Part shown: positions 26,176-35,232 of the stretch, one piece after another
Position numbering within the stretch: position 1 is the stretch's first letter
Layout of the letters: each line of letters begins with the position of its first letter
NCBI RefSeq assembly: GCF_900108945.1
Contig: NZ_FNYE01000033.1
Coordinates: 24,730-88,729, forward strand
Direction of reading: 5' to 3'
DNA length: 64,000 bases
Origin: Paraburkholderia diazotrophica
GTDB lineage: Bacteria > Pseudomonadota > Gammaproteobacteria > Burkholderiales > Burkholderiaceae
Made by a program: the position numbers and the translations under genes
Notes under the pieces: model-generated
What the model saw: only the letters and a program-made list of their open reading frames with translations
Told to the model about the DNA's origin: nothing
Databases searched by the model: none

Positions 26176-27051
26176 TCACGCCCGCGCGAAGCGCGCGCGC
26201 CACAAGCCGTCGAGCGAATAAAGGGCGAGCGCGATCCAGATCGCGCCATAGCCGATCAGTTGCACGTGTCCGAACGGCTCCTGATAGATCAGCACGCCGA
26301 TCAGCAATTGCAGCGACGGCGTCACGTACTGGATGAGCCCTAGCATCGACAGCGGAATGCGCCGCGCGCCCGCTGCGAACAGCAGCAGCGGCACAGCCGT
26401 GATCGGTCCGGCGAGCGCGAGCAGCACCTTCACGCCGAGCGACGCGGCACCGAAACCGCTCGCCCCATGTGACGACGAGACGAACAGGTACAGCGCGGCA
26501 ACGGGAAAGAGCAGCACCGTTTCGAGCGTCAGCCCTTCGAGCGCGCCGAGCTGCGCCGTCTTGCGCAGCAGCCCATAGCCCGCGAAGCTGAACGCGAGCG
26601 CGAGGCTGATCCACGGCGGATGGCCGTTTTCCCACGTGAGCCACAGCACGCCGCACGCGGCAACGGCCACCGAGAGCCACTGCACGCGCCGCAGCCGCTC
26701 GCCGAGAAACACGAAGCCGAACAGCACGTTGATCAGCGGATTGATGAAGTACCCAAGGCTCGCCTCGACGATATGTCCCGCGTTGACGGCCCAGATATAG
26801 ATGCCCCAGTTCGTCGACAGCAACAGCGCGCTCGCGGCGAAGCGTCCGAGCAGCTTCCGGTCGCGCAGCACGGGCCCGAGCCAGCGCCATTGCTGCCGCA
26901 CGGCCAGCACGATGAAGAGGAACAGCATCGACCACACCATCCGGTGCGCGAGCATCTCGATGGGGGATATCTGGTGCAGCGTCTTGAAGTAGACGGGAAA
27001 GAGTCCCCAGAGGGTGAATGCGAGGACTGCGTAGGCGACGCCGTAGTTCAT
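26176..27051 (-). CDS. rarD: EamA-family transporter RarD
   Basis: A 291-residue inner-membrane protein with about ten hydrophobic segments arranged as two EamA repeats. The start NYGVAYAVLAFTLWGLFPVY and the following HRMVWSMLFLF and LLSTNWGIYIWAVN blocks are diagnostic of the RarD subfamily; GYFINPLINVLFGFVFLGE closes the first repeat. RarD proteins are named for chloramphenicol sensitivity, but the natural substrate is uncertain. The ATG at 27049-27051 is used because a Cys/Pro-rich upstream extension to 27102 does not fit the family. It converges with the LysE-family gene. Confidence 0.92.
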   Translation of the reverse strand: MNYGVAYAVLAFTLWGLFPVYFKTLHQISPIEMLAHRMVWSMLFLFIVLAVRQQWRWLGPVLRDRKLLGRFAASALLLSTNWGIYIWAVNAGHIVEASLGYFINPLINVLFGFVFLGERLRRVQWLSVAVAACGVLWLTWENGHPPWISLALAFSFAGYGLLRKTAQLGALEGLTLETVLLFPVAALYLFVSSSHGASGFGAASLGVKVLLALAGPITAVPLLLFAAGARRIPLSMLGLIQYVTPSLQLLIGVLIYQEPFGHVQLIGYGAIWIALALYSLDGLWRARFARA

Positions 27052-27416
27052 TTTTATCGGTCTGCGGATGGAGAGGCACGGGCAACGCATCGCACACGGC
27101 ACGCATCGTCGACGCTCCCTGCAAGCGCCGTCCGACGCGCCCGCGGCGCCCGAAGCGCTATTGTAAGCGGGCCGCCGGAGCCGGCATCATTGCGGACATC
27201 GGCGGGGCATCGGCGAACATCAGGACGCCGCGCCGCCGGTTTTGCGACAATAGCGGTCTTTCGCCGCGCCGCAGCCCGATGGAACCGCCTGACGGACTGC
27301 CCGGGCCTCCGCCTGAGGAACCGCCTTCAGGCACAGCCCGCGCGCGGCTTCTGGCGACAGTACCGGCAAGCCTGCCCGCAACCGAATTCTTTAAGAGACC
27401 GTCCGCGGTCCGAGCA

Positions 27417-28205
27417 ATGGCACTTCCCCACATCGATCTCCTGTATTCCGCGTCGGGTCTTTTCGTCGGCTTTCTGGTCGGGCTGACGGGCGTCGGCGGC
27501 GGCTCGCTGATGACGCCGATCCTCGTGCTGCTTTTCAACATTCATCCGGCCACGGCCGTCGGCACGGACCTGCTGTACGCGGCCGCGACCAAGGCGACGG
27601 GCACGCTCGTGCACGGAGTGAAGGGCACGATCGACTGGCAGGTGACGCTGCGGCTGGCGGCGGGCAGCGTACCCGCCGCGACCGTCACGCTGATCCTGCT
27701 GCATCGCTACGGGATGGAGTCGCAGCGCGGCGGGCACCTGATTTCCGTCGTGCTCGGCGTCGCGCTGCTGATTACCGCTATCGCGCTGGTGTTCCGGCCG
27801 CAGCTCACCGCGTTCGCGGCCTCGCGCAAGCGCGCGACGGGCCAAGGCAGCACGCTCGCGCTGACGATGCTGACGGGGGCGGTTCTCGGCGTGCTGGTAT
27901 CGCTGACGTCGGTGGGTGCGGGCGCGATCGGCGTCACGGTGCTGCTACTGCTCTACCCGATGCTGCCGATCACGCGCATCGTCGGCTCGGACATCGCGCA
28001 TGCCGTGCCGCTCACCCTGCTCGCGGGCGCGGGCCACTGGCTGCTCGGATCGGTCAACTGGTCGCTGCTCGCGTCTCTGCTGGTCGGCTCGATTCCGGGC
28101 ATCATGATCGGCAGCTATCTGGCGTCGAAGGCGCCCGACAAGCTGCTGCGCAACCTGCTCGCGGCAACGCTGACGCTCGTCGGCGTGAAGCTCGTGATGG
28201 CGTGA
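27417..28205 (+). CDS. TauE/SafE (TSUP) family membrane transporter
   Basis: A 262-residue inner-membrane protein with about eight hydrophobic segments. The first repeat holds GFLVGLTGVGGGSLMTPILV and TAVGTDLLYAAATKATGT; the second has GVLVSLTSVGAGAIGVTVLL and RIVGSDIAHAVPLTLLAG. These paired GVGGG/GAGAIG and GTD/GSD motifs define the TSUP family, which moves sulfite, sulfonates or related organic anions. The start at 27417 matches the family; the Shine-Dalgarno is weak, so the start is less certain. It is divergent from the RarD gene and stands alone. Confidence 0.88.
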   Translation: MALPHIDLLYSASGLFVGFLVGLTGVGGGSLMTPILVLLFNIHPATAVGTDLLYAAATKATGTLVHGVKGTIDWQVTLRLAAGSVPAATVTLILLHRYGMESQRGGHLISVVLGVALLITAIALVFRPQLTAFAASRKRATGQGSTLALTMLTGAVLGVLVSLTSVGAGAIGVTVLLLLYPMLPITRIVGSDIAHAVPLTLLAGAGHWLLGSVNWSLLASLLVGSIPGIMIGSYLASKAPDKLLRNLLAATLTLVGVKLVMA

Positions 28206-28271
28206 TGCCGTGACGCGTCGCGTCGGCGCGCGCGATGTGCGTTAGAGACATCGCGCGCAGCGACGCGGCGA

Positions 28272-28526
28272 TCATTTGAAGAAGCGGCAGTTGAGGTCGG
28301 TTTCGAACTGCCGGATCCAGTGGCCTGCCTGGTCCTCGTGATACGACTGCGCCCAGCCGCCGCGCCGTATGGTCAACAGGCGCGCATGATGTGAAGCGTC
28401 GTCGGGATCGTCGGTGGCGGTGATGTCGAAATGCACGGGCGCAAAACCATGCCGCGCGCACACGAGTTCGAACGCGGCGCGTTCGCCGATCGGGAGATCG
28501 ATGTAATTGAAGCGGTGTCTGTCCAT
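28272..28526 (-). CDS. Small conserved-looking protein of unknown function
   Basis: An 84-residue protein with no signal peptide or membrane segment. It has a balanced, folded-protein composition with many His, Asp and Arg: it begins MDRHRFNYIDLPIGERAAFE, has an FDITATDDPDDASHHARLL centre, and ends FETDLNCRFFK. A GGAG eight bases before the ATG and normal third-position GC support translation. It matches no family I can name. It lies between the TSUP gene (converging) and the downstream oligomer-hydrolase gene on the same strand, 277 bases away. Confidence 0.6.
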   Translation of the reverse strand: MDRHRFNYIDLPIGERAAFELVCARHGFAPVHFDITATDDPDDASHHARLLTIRRGGWAQSYHEDQAGHWIRQFETDLNCRFFK

Positions 28527-28803
28527 GGCCGTCGCTCCGGAAGCGTCGATACTTCACAGTACTTCACGCGACGGGTAAACAGTGTGTCACGGCGTACAAG
28601 CACGATGGTCCGTCGCGTTTGAACGATGCGTGCGCGATGCGTCCGACAGGGTGCCCGCAAGGCGCCGTATGTTCGGCTCCGTTCGTGTGCATCGTTGCGA
28701 CGGCATTTCATGCGCGCGTCGCACCGCTCGCGTTATTCCTGCACTGACGCGAGCGGCGCGATCGTTGGTACGACAATCGGTCCCTTCATGCCCTTCAGGC
28801 CCT

Positions 28804-30927
28804 TCACTTCGGCACGTTCACCGCGCCCGCTCCGACCTGAATTGCATTTGCACCCGGGCTCATCGAGATCGCCGGCAGGTTCGCCGTCGTCAATGCAGGT
28901 GCAGCACCCGGCGTGCCACCGCGCGGCACCGCGCGAATCACCTGCGACGGCGGCAGCGGCGCGCCGCTCTTCAGGTGATTCCACATCAGGTTCAGCGCCT
29001 GGATGTCGTAGTAGTGAACCGGGATGAAGCGCGTATCGAAGCCGGCCACGCTCAGGAACGCGTCGAAGTGCTGGCCGTTCATCACTTCATAGAACGACAG
29101 CTGACTCTTCGATCCCTCCGTGATGTTGTTCATCGCCAGATACGCGCGCGATGCGTGATTCACGGGCACGAGCGCATCGCTGCGGCCCTGCACGATGATT
29201 GCAGGCTTGCCGTGCAGATTCGCGGTCACGCGGATCGCATTGACGTTGTCCTGCATGCGCTGGTCGCCCGTCGTCCACAACGCGCGCAGACACGCGGCGC
29301 CCGTGAAGCTGGCGTCGGCCGTCGCGAGCCGGTGGTCCGCCCCGCCCGGCGCCGACGCGTTGTTGTAGACGAGGTTGATGCCGCTGGTCGGCGGCACGCC
29401 GTTGCCCAGCCCGAAGATGGAGAGCATCGGCGACAGCGTCGGCGCAACGCCCGCCGCGCCAGCCGCATTCGTCGTGCCGAAGCTGAAGCCGCACAGATTG
29501 TCGATCACGCTGGACTTCGTGTACGCGTTCGCATACGTGACGGCGACAGCGGGCACGGCCTGCGAGTCCCACATCGGCGCGTGCAGCACATCGGAGTCGG
29601 TTTCGTAGCCGGCCGCGTGCAGACGGTTGAGCGCATCGTTGGCCTGGCTCGTTTCGTCGGCGCCGCTCACGAAGCCGCCCGCTGCCAGCGACGCGCAGCG
29701 CGCCGCGCGGATCGCCTGGGTCGTCGCGAGTGGCAACGCCGTCAGATACGGCGAGCCTGCCGCCGCCGTCGCGACTGCCGCGCAAGGCTGCAACATGTTC
29801 GCGTAGGTCATGTAGTCGGCCAGTGGCGCGCCCGCTGCGGGAATCGGGACGGCGCCCTCCAGCACCTTCGCCGACGACACCATGCGCAGATTGATCTGCG
29901 GCTCGCCGACGACGACAGCTGTAATCCATCCTTGCGTGTCCTGCTCGGCCGCTGCGAGGGACGCGCCGCCGCCGTTGCTGACGGAAGCCGCGATCGTCGT
30001 GATGCTCCCGGGGCTGTAGCGCACGCCGTGCTGCTGGCCGTTGCTATCGACGGTCGGCGCGAACTGCTGGTTGAGCGCCCAGTAGGCGAACTGCACGGCT
30101 TCGAGCGTGTTCTTGCCCCAGTCCTGCTCGGGGTTCTGCTGCGAGTGCGCGTGCTTGAACGCGTAGCGGTTCGGGAAGCCGGTGTTGAACGACGACAGCG
30201 CGCCCGACGACACGTTCGCCGTGAAGAGGCTCTTCGTGCCCGCCGCCGTTGCCGCCGCGACCGTGCCGTTCATCAGCGTGACGAGGCTCGTTGCCAGCTC
30301 GTGCGCGCCGTTGCCGCCGCCCTTGTCGGTGTAGGCGACCGCGCAGCCGCGCTTGAGGCCCCACTCGCCCGCCGCCGAAATCGCGCCATAGACGCCGCGC
30401 GAACCCGACGACGTCGCCGTGACGATGCACGGACTATTCGGGTCGAACGTGGACGGCACCTGCACCATCAAGGTCACGTTCTGCTGGCCGGTGCCGTTGT
30501 CCGCGTAGGCGAGATACTCGGTGCCGGCGATCTTGCCCTCGCCGAGCGTGTCGTTGCCGTTCAGGTCGATGTTGGGCCCCCAGAAGCGTCCATAGCCGCC
30601 GTTCGCCGACATGTCGACGAGCGCCCGGTAGTTCGACCAGATCGCAAGGCGGCGCAACTCGGCGGGCGTCGGCACGGCGGAATTCGAGAACGAAGGCGGC
30701 GTCGCCGAGCCAAGGCCCGTCTTGCCGAGGCCGCCCGTCAGCAGGTCGTCGCTGTTGCCGTCATAGGCGGTCGTCGTGACGCTGCTGGACACCACGAACG
30801 AAGGCAGCGTGTTGGTGGTCGGGTTGTTATGGTGATCGTCGCCGTGGCCACACGCGGCGAGCAGTATCGCGGACATCGTCGTGCAAAGAGCAGTGGCGGC
30901 ACGTCTGAACGGCAGTTTCCCTGTCAT
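28804..30927 (-). CDS. D-(-)-3-hydroxybutyrate oligomer hydrolase, lipoprotein
   Basis: A 707-residue esterase of the 3HB-oligomer hydrolase family, which cleaves soluble oligomers from polyhydroxybutyrate breakdown to monomers. The N-terminus is a lipoprotein signal with lipobox LLAAC (Cys at about residue 25). Family blocks include YRALVDMSANGGYGRFWGPN, VTATSSGSRGVYGAISAAGEW and, as probable nucleophile region, IAASVSNGGGASLAAAEQD with the S-N-G-G serine. The start at 30927 has TGGAG six bases away; two ATGs further upstream are less well placed. The gene is monocistronic. PHB synthesis genes are not in the window. Confidence 0.88.
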   Translation of the reverse strand: MTGKLPFRRAATALCTTMSAILLAACGHGDDHHNNPTTNTLPSFVVSSSVTTTAYDGNSDDLLTGGLGKTGLGSATPPSFSNSAVPTPAELRRLAIWSNYRALVDMSANGGYGRFWGPNIDLNGNDTLGEGKIAGTEYLAYADNGTGQQNVTLMVQVPSTFDPNSPCIVTATSSGSRGVYGAISAAGEWGLKRGCAVAYTDKGGGNGAHELATSLVTLMNGTVAAATAAGTKSLFTANVSSGALSSFNTGFPNRYAFKHAHSQQNPEQDWGKNTLEAVQFAYWALNQQFAPTVDSNGQQHGVRYSPGSITTIAASVSNGGGASLAAAEQDTQGWITAVVVGEPQINLRMVSSAKVLEGAVPIPAAGAPLADYMTYANMLQPCAAVATAAAGSPYLTALPLATTQAIRAARCASLAAGGFVSGADETSQANDALNRLHAAGYETDSDVLHAPMWDSQAVPAVAVTYANAYTKSSVIDNLCGFSFGTTNAAGAAGVAPTLSPMLSIFGLGNGVPPTSGINLVYNNASAPGGADHRLATADASFTGAACLRALWTTGDQRMQDNVNAIRVTANLHGKPAIIVQGRSDALVPVNHASRAYLAMNNITEGSKSQLSFYEVMNGQHFDAFLSVAGFDTRFIPVHYYDIQALNLMWNHLKSGAPLPPSQVIRAVPRGGTPGAAPALTTANLPAISMSPGANAIQVGAGAVNVPK

Positions 30928-31538
30928 TGTCGTCTCCATTGTCTTGTTGTGTCGGCGCCGGGGCTCATCCGCTGCCGTCAGTCGAATCACGCAGCGGGCG
31001 AGCCGACGGCGGCTGCTTCAATGCAAGTTTCGCGCCGAATGCACGGATGTCGCGCCGGGCGCGCTGACGTGCAGGTTCACAGCGGGTTCACGGCGGGTTC
31101 GCGCGAGGCATCACCGCGAGCAGGGACCGCGCAGACCGTCTTGCTCCGGAGACAGTCCAGTGGCGGCAACACCGCCGCGCCATATCCGCCTGGCCTGAAA
31201 TGTCGACTGGATGCGGCTTTCGAGGCAAGCTGCTCTCTGTCTACGCGCAGAGACGGCGGCCACGCCGTCCCGTTTCGTGGAGAAAACGCGCGTCCTGGCG
31301 CAGTCGGTTGCCGCACACCTCCCCGGCTTGGCGAACCCGCGCGCAGCACAACGCCGCGCAAACCCGTACAAAACCGAACCGAAACAAAAACGGGCTTCCG
31401 TTCGGCACGGAAGCCCGCTTGTCATTCTGACCGGTAAGGATGTCGCAAGATGCACGGCGCCGCTCGTCGTGCTGCCCGTCGTCCGCGGCCCGCGCCATCC
31501 GGACCGCGATCCCTCCGGCCCGAGCGCTGCGGCATCGC
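30928..31538. other. Intergenic region with promoter for the oligomer hydrolase and 11-bp repeats
   Basis: 611 bases between the hydrolase and BON genes, both leftward. Three 11-bp direct repeats (GGTTCACAGCG, GGTTCACGGCG, GGTTCGCGCGA) run from 31074 to 31106, about 150 bases upstream of the hydrolase start. The BON-gene terminator lies at 31380-31417. No gene is apparent in either direction; several open frames exist but are Arg-rich shadows. Confidence 0.6.
31380..31417 (-). terminator. Terminator downstream of the BON-domain gene
   Basis: CGGGCTTCCGT (31391-31401) pairs perfectly with ACGGAAGCCCG (31407-31417) around a 5-base loop. On the minus strand the 11-bp stem is followed by TTTTTGTTTC, a typical intrinsic-terminator tail. 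It lies about 120 bases past the BON gene stop. Confidence 0.88.
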
Positions 31539-31895
31539 TTACTGCTGCTGGACGTTGATCTTGTTCGACACGGAAGTCACGCCCGCCACGCCCTTCGCCA
31601 CCTCGCCAGCCTTCTGGATCTGGTCGTTGTCGGGCGCCGTGCCCGTCAGCGTGACTGCGCCGCCACTGGCGCGGACGTTGATCGCCGATACGTCGAGGCC
31701 TTGCGTCTTCGCGAGCGCCGCGCGCACCTTCTTGCCGAGCGCGCGGTTCTCCTTCTTGGCAGCCTTCGAGTTGGCGGCGGGCGCTGCCGCCGTCGTGCCG
31801 GTGGACGTGGAGTCGCTTGCCTGGGCATACGTGTGGCATGCGACGACCATTGCGACAACACCACCCAGTGCCTTCAGAAAATCGACCGATTTCAT
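31539..31895 (-). CDS. Periplasmic BON-domain protein (OsmY-like)
   Basis: A 118-residue protein with a signal peptide (residues 1-26, ending TYAQA), a Ser/Thr/Ala linker, and a single BON domain from about residue 55: KKVRAALAKTQGLDVSAINV, then ASGGAVTLTGTAPD and VAGVTSVSNKINV. OsmY-like BON proteins bind membranes and support the envelope under osmotic stress. The ATG at 31893-31895 has AAGGAG at ideal spacing. The gene has its own terminator and appears monocistronic. Confidence 0.9.
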   Translation of the reverse strand: MKSVDFLKALGGVVAMVVACHTYAQASDSTSTGTTAAAPAANSKAAKKENRALGKKVRAALAKTQGLDVSAINVRASGGAVTLTGTAPDNDQIQKAGEVAKGVAGVTSVSNKINVQQQ

Positions 31896-32496
31896 GACTT
31901 CTCCTTTTTGCTTTGGTTTGGACCGCGTTTGGCTAGCGGCTTGGTTACGACTGCGGGCGACCCGATTGCACGCGGCGCACAAAGGCGCAACGAGGCAATG
32001 GCGAGCCTGGAGCGTTGTCACGGTCTGCGAGAGAGGCATTGGAAGGTGTGCGACGGCCGGCGCTACCGATGCGCAGCGGTTCATTTACGCTGGCCGTCCG
32101 CCGCGCGCCGGCAGCGCGCCCTGGTCTCGTAAGTCCGGCCGGGTCGCGCAATGCAAACGTTGTTTCGCGGCAGCGATGCCAATGTAATCTAGCCGCGACA
32201 GTTCTGCAAAGGATATCGCGCTTTCGTCGCGCTTCGCGTTGGAACTTCGGGCTTCGTTGCCCCTGCACGCCGACGATGTCGAACGAATGCCGGCTCACGC
32301 TTTGTTACGCGTTTATGGCACCGCGTCGCGGCCGCGCGCCGCCGCGCCTTCAATCTCATGTACCATCGGCGCGAACGCCGAAACGGGCGGGCAGCATCTG
32401 CAGCGGATGCAGCAGACGGGCACGAGCCGTTGCGCGCGGAGAGCCCGACCGACATCATTGGACCAACCTGATCACTTCCTGACACTACGCATTCCC
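31896..32496. other. Divergent intergenic region, no gene seen
   Basis: 601 bases between the BON gene (leftward) and the TAXI-type gene (rightward). It must contain both promoters. An open frame in line with the TAXI gene extends upstream to 32239, but its Arg/Ala/Cys-rich composition does not look coding. I see no strong repeat, hairpin or RNA gene. Confidence 0.5.
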
Positions 32497-34080
32497 ATGA
32501 AGCCTTCCGACGGACGTCCACCGGAACGCACGCCTCGCCGCAAGCCGCCTCACCTCGTCGCCCGCTTCGTGGCGATCTCATGGCGCGATCTCGCCGTGTC
32601 GTTCGGCCCGATCCTGCTGATCAGCGCAATCGCAATCTACATCGCCGTGCGCCTGATCCAGCCCGCGCCGCCCGACACGCTGACGATGGCGGCGGGCCCG
32701 AAAGGCAGCACCTTCTGGGTGGCCGCGCAGAAGTACAAGGCGATCCTCGCGCGCAACCGCATCACGCTCAACGTGCTGGAGACGGAAGGCTCCGCCGACA
32801 ACCTCACACATCTGACCGATCCGCATGCGAATGTCGACGTCGGCTTCGTGCAGGACGGCATCGCGCCGTCGAAGGAGATGACGGATGGGCTGATGTCGCT
32901 CGGCAGCGTCGCGTATGTGCCCGTCGCGATCTTCTATCGCGGCGCGATGGTCACGCTGCTGTCCGAGTTCAAGGGCAAGCGCATGGCGATCGGCGCCGAA
33001 GGCAGCGGCACGCGCGAGCTGGCGCTGCAACTGCTGAAGGCCAACGGCATCACGCCCGACGGCCCGACGAAGCTGCTGCCCCTCTCCGGCGACGACGCCG
33101 CCCAGGCGCTGATCGCGGGCAAGATCGACGCGGCCTTCCTCACGGGCGACAACGCGCAGCCTCCCGTGATGGGCAAGCTGTATCGGACGGCGGGCGTGCA
33201 GTTCTACGATTTCACGCAGGCGGGCGCGTATGCGCGGCGCTTTCCGTATCTGACGCAGCTCGAAATGCCGATGGGCTCGTTCGACCTCGGCAAGAACCTG
33301 CCGTCGACGACGCTGCACATGATCGCGCCGACGGAAGAACTCGTCGCGCGCGATTCGCTGCATCCGGCGCTTTCCGATCTGCTGATCGAAGCGGCGCGCG
33401 AGGTGCACAGCAAGGCGAGCGTGATGCAGAAGGCGGGCGAGTTCCCCGCGCCGCTCGCGCACGACTTCCCGATCAGCGACGATGCTGCCCGCTACTACAA
33501 GTCGGGCAAGAGCTTCCTCTACCGCATCCTGCCATTCTGGCTCGCGAGCCTCGCGGACCGGCTGCTGGTCGTGCTGGTGCCCGTCATCGTCGTGCTGATT
33601 CCGGGGCTCAGGCTCGTGCCGTCGCTGTATGCGTGGCGCGTGAAGTCGCGTATCTACCGCTGGTACGGCGCGCTGATCGCGATCGAGCGCGAGGCGCTCA
33701 ACGATACGTCGGCGGCCGAGCGCGAGGGGCTCGTCGAGCGGCTCGACAAGATCGAAGAGTCGGTCAACGGACTGAAAATGCCGCTTGCCTATGCGGACCA
33801 GTTCTACGTGCTGCGCGAGCATATCGGCTTCGTGCGGGCGCGTCTCATGCGCGATTCTGAAGCGGCCGCGGCGGCCGCCGCGCGCGACGTGGCGGGCGAA
33901 GCGCAATCGGCGAGTTCGACCGGCGCGACCGATTCGACTGGCTCGACCGACTCAACTGGCTCGACCGGCTCGCAGGTCGAAGCACACGTGCATTCCGGTG
34001 GCGCGATCAGCCGCGCCGAAGCACGCGCCGCCAGTCACGAAGCTCACGCAGACCGCGAAAGATCGGGCCGCGAAGAGTAA
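32497..34080 (+). CDS. Membrane-anchored TAXI-family solute-binding protein
   Basis: A 527-residue protein whose core (about residues 60-330) is a TAXI-type TRAP-transporter binding domain: TMAAGPKGSTFWVAAQKY, LNVLETEGSADNL, VDVGFVQDG, and KRMAIGAEGSGTRELALQLL. Unlike ordinary secreted TAXI proteins, it is held by an N-terminal helix (about 33-53) and a second helix (about 350-370), followed by a cytoplasmic helical tail with a Ser/Thr/Gly/Asp repeat. No TRAP permease (DctM/DctQ) lies nearby, so it may be a sensor or partner of a permease encoded elsewhere. The ATG at 32497 places the basic segment before the first helix. Confidence 0.85.
   Translation: MKPSDGRPPERTPRRKPPHLVARFVAISWRDLAVSFGPILLISAIAIYIAVRLIQPAPPDTLTMAAGPKGSTFWVAAQKYKAILARNRITLNVLETEGSADNLTHLTDPHANVDVGFVQDGIAPSKEMTDGLMSLGSVAYVPVAIFYRGAMVTLLSEFKGKRMAIGAEGSGTRELALQLLKANGITPDGPTKLLPLSGDDAAQALIAGKIDAAFLTGDNAQPPVMGKLYRTAGVQFYDFTQAGAYARRFPYLTQLEMPMGSFDLGKNLPSTTLHMIAPTEELVARDSLHPALSDLLIEAAREVHSKASVMQKAGEFPAPLAHDFPISDDAARYYKSGKSFLYRILPFWLASLADRLLVVLVPVIVVLIPGLRLVPSLYAWRVKSRIYRWYGALIAIEREALNDTSAAEREGLVERLDKIEESVNGLKMPLAYADQFYVLREHIGFVRARLMRDSEAAAAAAARDVAGEAQSASSTGATDSTGSTDSTGSTGSQVEAHVHSGGAISRAEARAASHEAHADRERSGREE
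33916..33969 (+). repeat. Three in-frame 18-bp repeats in the TAXI-type gene
   Basis: Units at 33916-33933, 33934-33951 and 33952-33969 encode STGATD, STGSTD and STGSTG. They sit in the tail after the second membrane helix. The length keeps the reading frame, so copy number could vary without loss of the protein. Confidence 0.85.
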
Positions 34081-34236
34081 TCGTTCCCGTGAACGCCCGC
34101 TGAAGAGCCGGACGCAGCAGCGCCGTTTCATCAAATGATGCGAACGGGGCGTGCTTTGCGTAAGATCGAATCAACCAGAACGGGCTGACGCACGGCATCC
34201 GCGCCAGCCCGCCGACTCAGGAAACCGGGAGACATC

Positions 34237-34881
34237 ATGACCGATGGCATCGACGCCACGCAGCCACTGTGGTTTTACGACTTTGTCTCACCGTTCTCGT
34301 ATCTGCTGCTTGAACAGCATGACAAATGGCCGGGGCTGCCGTTCGTGTTCACCCCCGTTCAGCTGAACGATCTGTATCGCCACTGGCGACAGCGGATCGC
34401 CTACGATGTGCCCGCGAAACGCATTTTCACGTACCGCTACGCGCTCTTTCGCGCCGAGCAACTGGGCATCCCATTCAGGATGCCGCCCGCGCATCCGTTC
34501 GACTCGGCCAAGCCGATGCTGCTCGCAACGGCGCTCGGCGCCGATTTGAATACGGTGCGCGAGATCTTCCGCTTCATCTGGCGCGACGGCCGCGATCCGT
34601 CGACGGCGGATGGCTTCGCCGCGTTGTGCGAGCGCCTGAACGTGCCCGACGGCGAGGCGCTGATCGCGCGCGAAGCGACGCGCGCCCAACTGACTCGCAA
34701 CGGCACCGACGCGATCGCCATCGGCGTATTCGGCGTGCCGACGTTCTGGCTCAACAAGCAGTTGTTCTGGGGCGAAGACGCGCTGCAGATGGTGCTCTAC
34801 TGCGCGCGCACGCCGAACTGGCTCGAATCGAAGGAAGTGAAGCGCATCACGTCGCTGCCGTCGGGGCTCACGAAGGCCTGA
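34237..34881 (+). CDS. 2-Hydroxychromene-2-carboxylate isomerase (DsbA superfamily)
   Basis: A 214-residue protein with a kappa-class GST / DsbA-like thioredoxin fold. The N-terminal WFYDFVSPFSYLLLEQ has Ser in place of the CxxC motif, as in HCCA isomerases rather than disulfide oxidases. A helical insertion follows, and the conserved GVFGVPTFWLNKQLFWGED with its cis-Pro lies near the C-terminus. HCCA isomerase is a glutathione-dependent enzyme of naphthalene and related aromatic degradation, but many homologues act on other substrates. No aromatic-degradation gene adjoins it. The ATG has GGGAGA upstream. Confidence 0.88.
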   Translation: MTDGIDATQPLWFYDFVSPFSYLLLEQHDKWPGLPFVFTPVQLNDLYRHWRQRIAYDVPAKRIFTYRYALFRAEQLGIPFRMPPAHPFDSAKPMLLATALGADLNTVREIFRFIWRDGRDPSTADGFAALCERLNVPDGEALIAREATRAQLTRNGTDAIAIGVFGVPTFWLNKQLFWGEDALQMVLYCARTPNWLESKEVKRITSLPSGLTKA

Positions 34882-35232
34882 GCGGGCGGCGTCTGGCGGC
34901 GAGGCGTCCGTCGTCGGGCGACTGCTGCACGACGGGCCATCGCGCGACGCTGGCAACACATGTCGTGCATCGCATGGCGCCCGTAGCGCGACATCCGTTG
35001 CACAGCGCCCGCTGCACGGCGCCATTGCACGACGCCCACAAAGCGCGCTGCTCACGATCCGTGATGCCCGTCATACCGCTTGCGCTATGGCCGACGCGCG
35101 GCAAACGGGCCTAAGGTTATAGCTTCGCGCGTGCGGCGCGATGCTGGCAACGGGATCATTGCCCGCTCGCGATGCACGGCTCGATACCCGCATTCGAATG
35201 CCTTCAACGGGCCTTCCCCGCCCCGCCGATTC
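34882..35232. other. Intergenic region with short imperfect repeats
   Basis: 351 bases between two rightward genes. Three imperfect 13-14-bp units built on TGCAC(A/G)(A/G)CGCC start at 34999, 35013 and 35026, and a fourth related copy lies near 34925. No terminator with a T-run is visible. Open frames are Arg-rich and not convincing. The LysR gene promoter should lie in the right half. Confidence 0.45.

Noticed and set aside
28582..31437. A 951-codon plus-strand open frame
   Set aside because: It is antisense to the oligomer hydrolase; composition is Arg/Ala-rich and lacks protein-like hydrophobic patterns.
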